Positions 23,678 to 34,879 are shown, counted from the stretch's first letter. The stretch: DNA of 64,000 nucleotides from Ligustrum vulgare (GCA_963555705.1 OY743188.1:28851383-28915382); one strand, 5' to 3'. Translations and numbers: made by a program. Notes: generated by a model from the sequence alone, not told the origin.

Positions 23678-24331
23678 TCATAAAGTTAAGTTTACATTAA
23701 CCGGACTCCATTTTCGCTTGATTCCCCTTCCTTGCGACCAATCTATCTTAACCCCTGCTGGATCTTGTATTGAGATATATGACTGCAGCTTATCCAGTAG
23801 TTCATCAATAGTAGGAGCAGAAATAAGAAGCCTTCTGGAAAATGGAGAGATGAATCCCTGTTCCACAGCATAATCAAGAAAGGTTAACAAACCATCAAAG
23901 AAATTGTTAACATTCAGAAGCCCAATAGGCTTAGTATGGAGATCTAGTTGAGCCCACGAGGTAATGTTAAAGATTTCTTCTAAGGTACCAAAACCTCCGG
24001 GCAGGGCTATAAAGGCATCAGAACCATATAGCATACAAGTTATGCGTTCATGGATGGATAAGGTTTGAACTTCATGCCCTCGTGTTTTGCCTGCAACATC
24101 TACCAAAGGGACAGGTATGACACCGATTACTTTTGATTTCTCTGCAAGAGCAGATTGGGAAACACAACCCATTAGACCACTGCTACCACCCCCATACACA
24201 AGAGTGATACCTTTTTCCCCCAGTTTCTTTCCAAGATCTACGGCCGCTTCTAGATAACTGAAGCCTTTCCCCACTTTTGATCCACAAAATACACAAATAG
24301 TTTTGATCTGTCGAAGTTTTGGTGCTTCCAT
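23678..24331 (-). CDS. LOG: LOG-like cytokinin riboside 5'-monophosphate phosphoribohydrolase (copy A)
   Basis: A 217-residue intronless frame with the full LOG fold. The nucleotide-binding start is CVFCGSKVGKG (13-23), followed by VYGGGSSGLMG (45-55), IGVIP (69-73), and the catalytic PGGFGTLEE (111-119, the PGGxGTxxE signature). Arg96 matches the conserved arginine before it. LOG enzymes release active free-base cytokinin from the nucleotide in one step, usually in cytosol and nucleus; plant members are about 210-240 residues. Plant LOG genes normally have several introns, so the lack of any suggests capture from a processed RNA. The residue after Arg96 is Ile where most LOGs have Lys. The gene lies antisense to its retrotransposon, about 300 bp downstream of the cysteine-rich gene. 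Product class is firm; expression and activity are not known. Confidence 0.9.
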   Translation of the reverse strand: MEAPKLRQIKTICVFCGSKVGKGFSYLEAAVDLGKKLGEKGITLVYGGGSSGLMGCVSQSALAEKSKVIGVIPVPLVDVAGKTRGHEVQTLSIHERITCMLYGSDAFIALPGGFGTLEEIFNITSWAQLDLHTKPIGLLNVNNFFDGLLTFLDYAVEQGFISPFSRRLLISAPTIDELLDKLQSYISIQDPAGVKIDWSQGRGIKRKWSPVNVNLTL

Positions 24332-24405
24332 CTTTGATAGTATAGAAGAGAAAACTTACGAAGAAGATGTGATTTTGGGATGCCTGAACTATGAAATATG
24401 TTTGG

Positions 24406-24415
24406 CTATTTAAAG
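24406..24415 (-). promoter_or_regulatory. TATA-like box upstream of LOG (copy A)
   Basis: On the minus strand CTTTAAATAG lies 75 bp before the LOG start codon. It is kept in copies B (40257-40266) and C (47145-47154). A near-identical word, CTTTTAAATAG, precedes the neighbouring cysteine-rich gene. This suggests that each gene has its own promoter. Confidence 0.4.
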
Positions 24416-24627
24416 CCGAAAAAAATTACTGTTTTTGATTGATTATGAAAAAGTAAAGATTTACTTTTGACAAAATCGGCCAACTTTTGACTGTTTTACC
24501 AAAGATATCACCTTTCGGTGATTTATTTCCAGCTTTATCAAAACTCGAGAAAGGAAAATATATTTTATTTCCAAAACGCGTGAAAGAAAACAGCAAAATA
24601 TTTTAAATGTGTATCAAGAGATTTACC

Positions 24628-25227
24628 TTATATCATTGTTGAACTGCCAGAAGCCTCATTTTGTAAAACAGACTGGCAAACAGGATCTTTTGCTATTATA
24701 TTTTGGAGACTATAACGATTTTTGTCCTCGTTAAACTGAGCGTATAAGGAGAGAAGTTCACGTTGCACATAACCACTTGAGTGCGTCTCAAGAGTCAGTC
24801 GAATATCATCCAAAGACTCCTTACTCAGTCCACCCTTTATGAATTTGATTTTATCATCCCGATTAGTAGAAGAATATCCTACTGTTTTGCAACGAGTATC
24901 ACAGTTCCAACGAGCACATTTGTAGCAACCATTCAGCCTTTTTGCTCTTCGTTTCTTTGCGAAGGTGCTTTTGCCTAAACTAGGCATGTGCTTTGGAAAT
25001 GTCATAGGTAATTCACCAGATAGTCGAACCTTTGCTTCGATCAACCAGCGAACATCTTCTGAAACACCATGAGCCATCAGCAACCTCAATCTTTCGAGTC
25101 TTATTCGATAAATTTTCCTCAGATCATTCATTGGAAGACTGGAATAATACTTGCGAATGTTTGTAAGAATGATATCCATGTTTTTGATGGATCTAACCTC
25201 TTCCCAGCATGAACTATTTAAAAGCAT
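24628..25227 (-). CDS. Cysteine-rich basic protein, virus nucleic-acid-binding-protein-like (copy A)
   Basis: A 199-residue frame. The start shared with copies B/C is the Met at 25177-25179, giving about 183 residues. The N-terminal half is predicted helical and charged. In the centre a basic patch (KKRRAKR) is followed at once by four cysteines spaced C-x2-C-x4-C-x3-C; the C-terminal half is acidic-polar and ends in a Ser-rich tail. A basic KRRAK-type patch directly before a CxxC pair is the hallmark of the small cysteine-rich nucleic-acid-binding proteins of carla-, viti- and trichoviruses, several of which suppress RNA silencing. The cysteine spacing is shorter than I expect for those, so the link is an inference. 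It lies upstream of LOG on the same strand. About 15 of 182 residues differ from copies B/C. Confidence 0.7.
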   Translation of the reverse strand: MLLNSSCWEEVRSIKNMDIILTNIRKYYSSLPMNDLRKIYRIRLERLRLLMAHGVSEDVRWLIEAKVRLSGELPMTFPKHMPSLGKSTFAKKRRAKRLNGCYKCARWNCDTRCKTVGYSSTNRDDKIKFIKGGLSKESLDDIRLTLETHSSGYVQRELLSLYAQFNEDKNRYSLQNIIAKDPVCQSVLQNEASGSSTMI

Positions 25228-25654
25228 TAAGGATCGGAGGGAATCCGCGTGATATTGATTCCAGCAAGAAAGCGCGGAATAGAATAATGGAAAAGAGGGA
25301 ACAAGAGTTTATGCGCCGTTTACTTTCTTGATAAAAGGAAGATTTGATGATGACGGGATTTGAGATATGGAATATTTTCTTGGATTTTGGGTACTGATAT
25401 TTTGATATAATAATCAAGGTATAGAAATAATACGGGGATACGTGAAAGTGAAATAAGGACTGTATTGAATCAGGATTAATAAGTTTGTGCAAGTGAAAGG
25501 AATACCTTACGGGAAATGTTATGATATTTGAGTTAAGAATTTTAATTATTTGGGAGATATTTGTTTATTGAATTTTGCAGAAATTTTGGGTTACAAATAT
25601 TGGAAAGATAAACTGATGATTATGTTGATATGTGAATAACATGTTTGGGTATAT

Positions 25655-25862
25655 TAAATCCTGATTATTTATTTCAACTTGGAAAGTCTTCATATATCTA
25701 TACATTAATAGAACATTTTAATGTGTCCAAAATATATTAAATTGACATTTTACCCAATAAAATGAGAGGGGTAGTATTAATTTTAATTCCTCGCTTTGAA
25801 ATGCACAACTTGTCATCTTAAACCACCCATTAATTATATAATAACTGTGTGCAATACACGGA
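25655..25862 (+). repeat. Direct repeat pair, left copy
   Basis: About 210 bp with the phrases CTGATTATTTATTTC, TTTTAATGTGTC.AAAATATA and TGTCATCTTAAACCACC recurs at 26338-26548, with roughly 15% divergence and 690 bp spacing. The left copy begins where LOG-family copy A stops. It could be a pair of LTR-like ends of a short element; TG/CA ends were not found. Confidence 0.65.
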
Positions 25863-26337
25863 CATTTTCTATTGACAAAATATAATGTACTGACACTAGA
25901 AAAAAGAGAAAAAATCAATAAGATGTAGCAACAGTAAATGTCAATTTAAATAATAATAATAATAACCATAATAATTTTGTTATCAAGAGTATCACAAATG
26001 TTGAAAAACTTTCTTATACACAACATTAGTCATAGCATTTTTTGGGTTTCCTTGTCGTCGATCGTATCTTTACTTTCATCATTAGCAACGCTTTGGTTAT
26101 TAAAATAAAAATTAGCATTTCAAAGAAATTTGGTGCATATTTGTAGCATTTGCATATACTTATATAACACAACTCGACTTCTTCAATAGTTCAACCTCCT
26201 ACTACATCGCAACACATGGGAAAAAAAAAACTCAATCTAACTTGTCAGCTCTTTAGTAACATGATTTCACATTAAAACAATGAGTAACCAGAAAGAATTG
26301 AAATATAAAATGAAGATAAAATATCAAATGTTAGAAA

Positions 26338-26548
26338 ATTTTCACAACTAAACTCTGATTATTTATTTCTACATGGAAAGTTTTCATATATTTAAATATT
26401 AGTAGGAACGTTTTAATGTGTCAAAAATATATTAAATTGGCATTTTACTCAATAAAATGGGAGGGATAGTATAAATTTAACTCCTCATTTTGAAGTGAAC
26501 AACCTGTCATCTTAAACCACCACCCATTAATTTACACAATAATCGTGC
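26338..26548 (+). repeat. Direct repeat pair, right copy
   Basis: Partner of 25655-25862. The 480 bp between the copies are AT-rich with no supported gene. Confidence 0.65.
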
Positions 26549-27544
26549 ATTTAAAAAAATAATAATAATCTATCGACTTTGTAAATAGCTTCTAGATTCA
26601 AGAAACTGCCAAAAAAATAAAATATTAAAATTCAAAATCTTTGATAATTGATATTCTGATCAAAATTAATTGGTGGGGATCTCAAAAAGAAGGTATTTTT
26701 CAGTTTTTTTTAATTTCAGAAACAATTTTCAGAAATGACAAATCAAATACATTTTCAACAAATTTGAAAATAGAAAATAAAAAACATTTTTAAAAATGAA
26801 AATATTAAACGAAATACAAACACAACTTGACATTAGTGATTGTACTTATTTTTCATAGGTCATTTTTAGAGTGAAGAAGTAAACTATAAGTTATATTATT
26901 TTCTCCTCTTCCAACCGTTGTTGTTCCATCTCAAGTTTTGAATAAAAATTGTATAAAAGCGAAGTTTTAAGAATGTGAAAGAAGAGAGATGACAAATAAC
27001 AGTTATCTTCTCGTTCCTCCACTAACTAATGATAACTATAGCATGTGTTGTATTTGCATGAAGTCATTTCTTGGAAATCAAGATTTGTTGGATTGGTAGA
27101 GGGAGGTTTGAACCTCAAAAATAAAAGAATGTTTCAAACATAGAGAGACTTTGATGTAAAACAGATAATCGGACGTATTGAAAAGCAACTGGATTAAAGG
27201 ACATGGTAAGACGTTCGAGCTCAACTTTAGACACCCATAATATCTTTCAGAAGTGAAACGGCCATTTCATATGTTAAATTTTAGCCATCGAAGGTTGTTT
27301 GAACTTCGAGAATGACACTTTTAATTTCGAAATTTTATTTTAATTGTATTTTTACTATTTTGCCTTGGGGTTTCGTTTTTCAAGAATTTAAGATTATTAT
27401 ACAGTGAATTACAGAATCTAATGCAACTTAAACTGATTGTGATCACAACCGAGTATAAACAGTGTTGAAGAACATGCAAAAAGTTAGCTTGGGATCATAT
27501 CTTCTTAGGACTGCAGTTTTTGGTAAATTTGACGAATATGAAAC
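26549..27544. other. AT-rich intergenic DNA, no gene recognised
   Basis: Poly-A/T tracts and short open frames only. Nothing resembling a protein family or RNA gene was seen. Confidence 0.5.
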
Positions 27545-27716
27545 TAAGCCCCTATTTGATAACACTACTTTATTAGATTTTAATTTAATTCAAAATCAAC
27601 ATTTAATCTTAACCGCACTTGTTTATGGAGTCCACAACATTTCAATCATACATTTTATCAATTTTTATCAAAATCTACTAAAAATCTGATTTTTAACAAT
27701 ATCAAATAGGGGTTAA
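27545..27716. mobile_element. MITE with CCCCTATTTGATA inverted ends
   Basis: The ends TAAGCCCCTATTTGATA (left) and TTAACCCCTATTTGATA (reverse complement of right) form 17-bp inverted repeats with two mismatches around about 140 bp of AT-rich DNA. It is a second MITE type, with ends related in style to the three-copy family but a different interior. Confidence 0.65.
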
Positions 27717-28527
27717 TTATTCTGTGCGGAGCCTGTACGGCCCCTCCTTTCCTTGATCTTAACTTCTTTCACTGCTTTTGTTTGTCCAATATTTTTCAAT
27801 TGTCTTTATCAAATAATGAAATGGATTAATATGTTTGTACAGATTTTTCATACAGATAGGTGTACAAAAATTTTGTTAGCAGATTTGTGTTTATTGATTT
27901 TGAAGATGATGTGATATGTAAAGTAATGAATGATTATCATGTATCTAATCTGTATAGATATCAGTATAAATAGCATGGTTGGAATGAAATATGTCATTGT
28001 GTTTTAACAACCCCTTTCCAAATGGCTTGAGAAAAAAAAAAAAAAAAACAATTCATTTACATCAATAACCGGTCTTGTTATAGACAAATGAATCGGCTAC
28101 CTTGAGCACCAAATTAAAGGGGATGAATTTCAATTTTTTTATATATTATGGAAAAAAAACAAACAGCCTAAACAGATTGTCAAATTAGCAAAAATAAAAT
28201 TTGCCCAATGCTCCCCTAATTGGCTAACACAAATACCAATGCTCCAATCAAACGACCAAATCAAATTAGAATGGATCAATCATGACTTTGCTTTCCTCTT
28301 CAACTATTCGTTTTCCATTCTGCAGACTGAAACGAAAATCGCAACAGTGGATTATTTATACCCTATATTTTGTTCGGGTATCTTTTCGTTCAATTCATAT
28401 TCTATTATTTTTGCCCTAGATCAAATAATCAATTACCCTTTTTTTTAAGTTGACCAATTCTTTTCGTGAATTAATGAATTGATTAGTTGACTGAAACGAT
28501 GAATTCTTTTTGTTTGAATAGACAAAA

Positions 28528-29035
28528 ATGGGTGGATTAATGGACCAATTCTTCGAATTTTTATTGAATTGGGAAAGGTTAAAGCGTAAGTCTCCTAGCA
28601 GTTTCTTAAAGTCTTATATGAAGCTTGAGAAGTATCTGAAATTCAATGGACATTTAGACGTAAGTGGAGATGATTTGTGTTCAAAAATATTATGTTTAAA
28701 GTGCTATTTACCAAGTGAAGCAACGAGAGCAATCGAAGTGCTGCAATATTTGAAGACGATGGATGGTTATTTCCCAAATGATTATGCTGATTATAAAATT
28801 TTACTAACCATACAAGTCACAATTGTAACTGCAAAGCAAAGCAAAAAAAAAAAAAAAAGTTTCTCCAAGTTGCAGTTGCTCAAGACTTACTGTTGGTCAA
28901 CTATGTCACATAAGAAAGATTGAATATATTAGCTATATTGCCAATTAAGAAATGATTGAACAATTAGATGATACTAGTTTGATTAATACTTTTGCTTCTA
29001 AAAATGCAAGACAAGTAGTGTTTAAGTAAGTCATT
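28528..29035 (+). pseudogene. hAT transposase (ZMYM1-like) C-terminal remnant
   Basis: The frame 28528-28923 and its shifted continuation carry the end of a hAT-type transposase of the kind annotated in plants as zinc finger MYM-type protein 1-like. The dimerisation segment 'ILLTIQVTIVTAKQS' is followed by 'SFSKLQLLKTYCWSTMS'. The last motif 'LINTFASKNARQVVFK' is readable at about 28979-29026 in another phase. An A-run (28842-28857) adds lysines in the middle of the conserved 'A(E/K)(R/Q)SFSKLK' motif, and a frame change follows at about 28910. Catalytic upstream parts are absent, so it is a dead fragment. Confidence 0.72.
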
Positions 29036-29049
29036 GGTAAGTATAAATT

Positions 29050-31420
29050 GTTTTGCTAAGTCTAACTAATTTTGAATATTTAGTACGATTTATCGAGTTT
29101 TATATAATAAATAAAATAACTAATCATTTTTATCAAATTGATTATTGAAAAATTATTATAGAGATCGACAATTCATTTATACATGTTGCTACGTGACTTC
29201 ATCTTCATTCTTAGGTAAACAATGACTTGTTCTTACTAAATATTTGGATAATTAAAAATGATTATGACTTTGTCGACTTATATGACTAAAATCTTGTTGA
29301 CATATGATTTTGATTCTATCTGTCTTGCATGTTTTTTACTTTATCCATGTTACCAATTAATATAGTTAATTTTTTGTGAAAATTAATTCAATTACATTTT
29401 AATTAAATGAATAATTTTATAAAAAAAAATTATGTTAATTCGACTGAGGAAAAATTTAACCCCCCGTCCCATAGGAATAAATTTTCCATTTCAACTACAG
29501 GGGACACTTAATTTATAATTCATCCCAAACTTCACAACTCAGACAGAAACAATATCACTCTAGAGAATGTTTTAACCATCCTTCGGATATGACAGATCAA
29601 GATTCTAATAAATTCGTCGGATGATGGAAGAATTATTCAAGCTGATCTGATTCATGTGCCATCACTCATTTATGTCGACCAATTTTGTATGATTACCAAG
29701 AAATAGATTCTCGGAGTCTTTTGGCCCATGACCAATTCGAAGGGACTGAAATTCAAGGCAAAGCTTTTTGAATGTATGAATTTTGCATAACAAAAGCAAT
29801 TACCATGATAGCCATCAAATCTGATCGCATCAATACGGTGCAAACGACCCGTAGATCACTTTCTCATGCAAAGGAAGGAGCAACCTCTTCGATTCCAGAT
29901 TTCATTTGTCTCATAAACCAGCTTTGTGTATCGTTGGACAAATTTTCTCTATCGGGTGAATAAGCCTCTATTCTTTGACACAATCATTACAATTTATAAA
30001 TTAATTTATAAACAATATTTCTCAAATTACTTTTTAATCATACATTCTATATCACCACTTTTTAATCACATTTAATTCAAAAACATAATAAACAAATTAA
30101 TTACTACAGTATTACCAAATTTATTCCATACATTTTTAGGAATCATAACCTACTAGTAAATATAAATAAATAAATCCAATAAAATCTACCAGACAGACAA
30201 ACAATTAAAAGCATACCAAACAAATACTTACGGTCTCAGAGTACATTAATGTTTGATTAGATTCATAAAAAATTCAAAATTGATGCCCAATGAACCACAA
30301 TAAATATAATTAATAATTACAAAAATATATTAACTCCAACTACTCTTTTTAACGAGTTCGATATTTAACTCCTATCACACACATTTCATGAAACTCACAA
30401 ACTTTTCAACCACTCTAGTTTTTAAAATCATCAAACAGAGGCTTAATATTAAACCCCGATAAAGAATTTTGATTAAATAACCCACCTATGTTTTTTTTTT
30501 TTTTTAAATGCTTATCAAGCTTACGCACAATTAAAAGAGAGGAGAATTAAGATTTGGAACCCCCTAAAAAAAAAAAACACCATTTCATTCACTCAGCTTT
30601 TTTAATCCATCCTCGTAGAAAATAAGCACGTATACTAACTAATTATTGCATCATTGGAAGTTAAAATCATAATTAAGCATGAGACTCAAGGAACAGAGGT
30701 AGATTGATCAATCAAGAAACCAGCCACGAATATTCAATGTTCGCATAAAATAAATGCATACGCAAGTTAACGTAAATGTTATAATACCCCAGTGGGCACC
30801 ATTTATAGCCCCATGTGGCACCTCAGGATTGGGTAATGTCGAGGTACCTTGTGTGATGCACATGAGCACCTCGGCATTAACGAATGCCTATGTCCAGTGG
30901 GCACTATATCCGTCTTGTACAAGTTTTAACATATGTATTAACAAGTCAAATACGAACTTTAACTAAGCTTATGTTCTTTAACGCAATCATTACAAATTTT
31001 AAACAAATTTATAAACAATACAATTCTCAAAACCACTTTTAAATAAATCAATTTATAATTGTTAAAGTATTACCGAACAGTAGCATGACCGAACTTAAAA
31101 GCAATAGATGAAATTACATAGATTGAATTAATAAAATAGCAGCCCCAAGAACACGTTTAAATTTAATCCCATGACAACCAACTTCCAGATCATCAAGGTT
31201 ACACAATCAACTTGGTTACGCATTATAGCATGTTTAACCTGCAACAGCTGAGTTCAACAACAATTCCAAGAAGCTATGTGCTCATCATAATACCTAAATC
31301 TAAATCCCTCTCAAAAATCTCTAGTCTTTCATAATCCTTCCTCCCAACAAGAAAATGAGTTCTTATATTGTCATACAAAACTTCAGATAAATAATAAAGT
31401 TTATTAAGTTTCTAACTCAT
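29050..31420. other. AT-rich intergenic DNA, no gene recognised
   Basis: Short frames only. A slightly GC-richer patch at 29500-29960 has a 63-residue frame (29772-29963) and another at 30754-30966 a 70-residue frame. Neither shows a recognisable family, and I do not call them genes. Confidence 0.5.
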
Positions 31421-31600
31421 TAAGCCCATGCTTGGCCCTCATTTTTTGTAAACCAAATTTATTCAATACTCAATCTCAACCATCTATTTTAGTTAAGCCC
31501 ACCATTTTTGACTTTTCAAACATTTTTTACCCACATTCTCCCAAAAATACTATTCCAAACCATAAATTTTCCCAAATAATGGGTCTCAAACAGGGGCTAA
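31421..31600. mobile_element. MITE, copy 2 of the three-copy family
   Basis: The left end TTAAGCCCATGCTTGGCCC pairs with the right end (reverse complement TTAGCCCCTGTTTGAGACCC). The interior matches 11355-11534 and 57866-58040. The word AAGTTTCTAAC occurs just left (31407-31417) and just right (31598-31608) of the element and may be part of its target duplication. It lies about 550 bp beyond the RNP1-type gene's stop codon. Confidence 0.65.
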
Positions 31601-32156
31601 GTTTCTAACACGAACTTCTATGGATATTATAATACACTCAGTATTTTTCTGACTACATGGGGCATGAACAGGATGTACCATTGGTTGATTAGATCTATGT
31701 TCCAAAGGAAAGAACTCAAGATCTATCTTAATGGAGAAAACTACAATTCCTAACTGGTTGGGACAAAGTTTGTACAACAACACTTGCCCTGGAAGACAGC
31801 TATAGCATGCACACTTAATTTCTAAATAAGCAACAAGAGCCTCTAAAACGAGAATCTATGGGAAAACCTTCATGAAATGAAAAAAGTCATTCTAAACTAA
31901 AACATAAATCTTACAGTATAAAGATGTCTTAACTTGAGAAACAGAACAAGCATCTAAATAGAATCATCTCAACAAGGTTCTCTAATCTACAGAATTAGAA
32001 ACAAACTAGGCACACAATAAGAGAAACGGACTAGTCCGTATGATCTTCTAAGGAGTGTCTTCTTGCTATCAGATTGAATATCTAGTCGACTCTGATCCAT
32101 TGAGATGCAAAAACCGAGATGAGAAAACTCCTAGAAGGAAGTGCTTAAGCAAACAT

Positions 32157-34660
32157 CTACCTGCCGTAGGGATGATAACGACTACTGCCACTATAGCCTG
32201 CCCTACTTCCATACAACCCTCCTGATCCACTATAACCAGCACTAGGGCCAGAATCATATCCTGCACCGGGGCCGGAATCATATCCTGCACCGGGGCCGGA
32301 ATCATATCCCGCACCGGGACCAGCCCCATAGCTCCCATAACCACCTCCTCGGCCATAGGCACCTAACCCACTTCCATATCCCCCACCAAAGCCTCCACCA
32401 TAAGAACCAAACCGACTAGAATAGCCCAGTGGGCCATCTCCTCGATAACCAAAATCACTACGGGTAAAATCCCCATAGCGACCACCGAATTCACTTTCGC
32501 CACCATATCCACTATAGTCGCCGAACCTACCAACAATACCTGATCCCAGTGACCTATAAGAAGCAGCTGGGCCATGGCTACCTCTGCCAAAACTGCCATA
32601 AGAACTGCCGAATCCACCAAACCTATCACCAAATGAACGGCCCCTAGAATCACTACCGGGTGCAGAACCAAGTGTTGGGTTTGAGGGTTTCTTTGGTTCA
32701 GCCTTCTTGATCTCAACCTACAACAAAGAAGAAAGTTAACCTAAAATGTCCACCTGCAATTAGTTTGACAGCTTAGCACTAAAACCACAAGCTATTTAGA
32801 GAACCCATAACCTTATCTTAAACCATAATTTACCCATAAATAAATAGGTTAAAAGCAAGATGAATACCAAGTAAAATAGATTTAAGATTTCGAAGTCCAG
32901 CATCAAAGCACTTAAAATTGTGATACTTAATACCTGCTCTACAAGCAAAAATATGTCCAATCACTTCCAATACTATGAGAAACCTTTGGAAGACTCTCAC
33001 CTGGGTTCCATTCATATCAATCATATTTCCATCAGCTAGCAGATTGTCAACTACTTGGTCATTGTCGAACACAACAAATCCAAAGCCTCGAGACCTCTGA
33101 GTCACGTGATCCCGAATAATCTCATGCTCAACCACTTTACCATAATTGGAGAAGAAATTCTTGAATTCATCTACGCAGCAGCACATTTGAAAGACTCAAA
33201 AGATCAGTACCAAGGAAAAAAAAGAATCATATGAGCTGCAACTGCTTAGTAAAAATCAGCCACTAAAATTATGCTACGTGCACCTTCAGTGACAGAAGTA
33301 GGAATCCCACCAACAAAAATCTTCTTTGTTTTAAAATCCTTGGATTCAGCAGCTCCTTTTGGGATGGTTCTTTTGATTTCCACCTGGCCACAGGAAACAA
33401 CATTAATGTGTCTCCTCCAACATTACTGAAACTAACACTGTCAACCGCTGTAAAATTTCTCAAAGCTCAAGACTTTCCTCTCTTGGCCACATAGCCCTAA
33501 GCACTTGAATAGCCACAATGAACTAGGTTGCACCGACACTCTGTCGGGAGCCAGTGTATCGTGTCCGACACCGACACTCTCCAGACACGTGTCGGAACTA
33601 CACCGTATACATCAAAATGAAAAAAGGGAAGGATTCAAATGCATGAAATTTTAAAAATGATGAATCTAACTTACAAGTTTGTTTTTATTTGGTATCCTCA
33701 TTTTGATTCAATAAATATACAATGTGTTGTTTGTAAATAAGACTAAAATAATAATAAATTAAAAAAATTAATTTGAGTGTCCCCAATGTGTCGTGTCCTA
33801 ACTTTTTTAAAAAATCACGTGTCAACATGTCCGAGTCGTATCCGTATCACATGTCGGTGTCCGTGCAACCTAGACAATGAATAAGTGTGTAAACACACAT
33901 CTCGTGGGGGTCTAGATCTTATTATATTCACATATAACACAAACAATTCGACAGTTCATTCTAATTTTCCAAAATAACCAATGAACTGATAGACACTATT
34001 AAACACCACGTCATATAATTATCTCCAATAATTAACAAACGATTATTGAGTAATAAATTTTCTCCGGGAATCATTATTTTAAAATGGAGTTCCAGTTTAT
34101 GTATCAAAACAACGTGAAAATAAATTAATTTCTTTTAGGCAAAGTTCAAGTTCAAATCGTCCAACAGAGCAAATGGAGATTTTCCAAAATAAAACCTCAC
34201 TTGTTTGCCATTGATAACATGGATTTCAGCAATAACAGTGTCAACAACGGAGGGATCGGCATAAGTGATGAAACCGAAACCCCGCGGCCGACCTGTTTGC
34301 CTATCTTTCATGATTACAGAGTCCGTAATAGCTCCATATTTTCCAAAGTACTTCACAAACGTATCTGCAAAATTTCCAATATTATAAGAAAAATACAAGT
34401 TAAAATATAACCCTATTTAAAGATTATACGGAACCCTAGAAAAACAAAACAAAACAAAATCGAACCTAAGGTGGTGTCTTTCGCAAGACCCCCGATGAAA
34501 ATCTTCCTGTTCAAAATAAAAGGTCAAAACCAATCAATTTAATCGTCAATTATAACAAAGAGATGCATACAAAGCATACAGTATCGAATCTTAGAGAGAA
34601 AGGGCAGATAACGGACCCAGGGCTAGCGCCATCGCCGAAATCAGATCTCTTAGAACCCAT
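32157..34660 (-). CDS. RNP1: hnRNP/RNP1-type RNA-binding protein, two RRMs plus glycine-rich tail, six exons
   Basis: Coding exons, 5' to 3' on the minus strand: 34660-34617, 34506-34466, 34364-34201, 33383-33284, 33170-33001 and 32717-32157, with GT...AG at every intron. The sum is 1080 bp, 359 residues plus the TAG at 32159-32157. RRM1 has RNP2 KIFIGGLA and RNP1 RGFGFITY; RRM2 has KIFVGGIP and RGFGFVVF. The last exon encodes a Gly/Tyr/Ser-rich tail ending HPYGR. This is the layout of plant heterogeneous nuclear ribonucleoprotein 1-like (RNP1/Musashi-like) proteins, which bind RNA and act in splicing, export or stability; such tails support granule formation. The tail has three near-identical PGAGYDSG units (about 32232-32315). 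A MITE sits in intron 3 and a MULE begins 220 bp upstream. The exon model was built by eye and is consistent in frame throughout. Confidence 0.93.
32232..32315 (-). repeat. 24-bp tandem repeat encoding PGAGYDSG
   Basis: The last exon of the RNP1-type gene contains three copies of the octapeptide unit with almost no nucleotide difference (plus strand GGGCCGGAATCATATCCTGC), and a fourth degenerate copy (PSAGYSGSG). Confidence 0.9.
33523..33873. mobile_element. hAT-type MITE in intron 3 of the RNP1-type gene
   Basis: 351 bp with inverted ends CTAGGTTGCACCGACAC and CTAGGTTGCACGGACAC, flanked by a perfect 8-bp duplication ACAATGAA (33515-33522 and 33874-33881). Eight-base target duplications are the rule for hAT transposons. 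Subterminal CGACAC/GTGTCG words recur on both sides. It is non-coding and does not touch the splice sites at 33384 and 34200. Confidence 0.9.
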
Positions 34661-34714
34661 TATTAGTAGTTTATAGACAAATAGCAATGGAGATCTTGTT
34701 TGATTATAAAGGGC

Positions 34715-34722
34715 TAGGGTTT
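34715..34722 (-). promoter_or_regulatory. Telo-box in the RNP1-type leader
   Basis: On the minus strand AAACCCTA lies 55 bp before the start codon. Telo-boxes are frequent near transcription starts of plant translation and RNA-handling genes. Confidence 0.5.
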
Positions 34723-34768
34723 GAGGTTTTTCGCCGTGAGAACGGTGGAATTTAGGGCTATGGCGGTG

Positions 34769-34778
34769 ATTATATAGG
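34769..34778 (-). promoter_or_regulatory. TATA box of the RNP1-type gene
   Basis: CCTATATAAT on the minus strand is about 110 bp upstream of the start codon and about 90 bp inside the MULE insertion point (34880). The core promoter is therefore still attached to the gene while everything further upstream is transposon. Confidence 0.55.
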
Positions 34779-34879
34779 CATGTCGATTGTAAAGAAGGGA
34801 CTTACATTTTTTTTATTATTATTATATTATTAATTTTTATTTTTCTTTTTGATACATTTGCCTAAGAGTTTCCAAAATA

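Larger units (their letters stand above)
19540..25658 (+). mobile_element. LOG-family LTR retrotransposon, copy A (3' truncated)
   Basis: A 5' LTR (19540-21410) starts TGTAGCGACC and is followed by the primer site TGGTATCAGAGC at 21413-21424. The internal region has no gag or pol but carries two antisense genes (LOG at 23678-24331, a cysteine-rich protein at 24628-25227), as in copies B and C. Homology to B/C runs from about 22540 and ends at about 25658 (after TTTGGGTATATTA), before the polypurine tract, so the 3' LTR is missing. It sits inside copia RNase H. Copy A is the oldest of the three: intergenic parts differ from B/C by many substitutions and indels. Confidence 0.85.

Noticed and set aside
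28239..28448. 69-residue frame upstream of the hAT remnant
   Set aside because: AT-rich, no motif, not continuous with the transposase homology.
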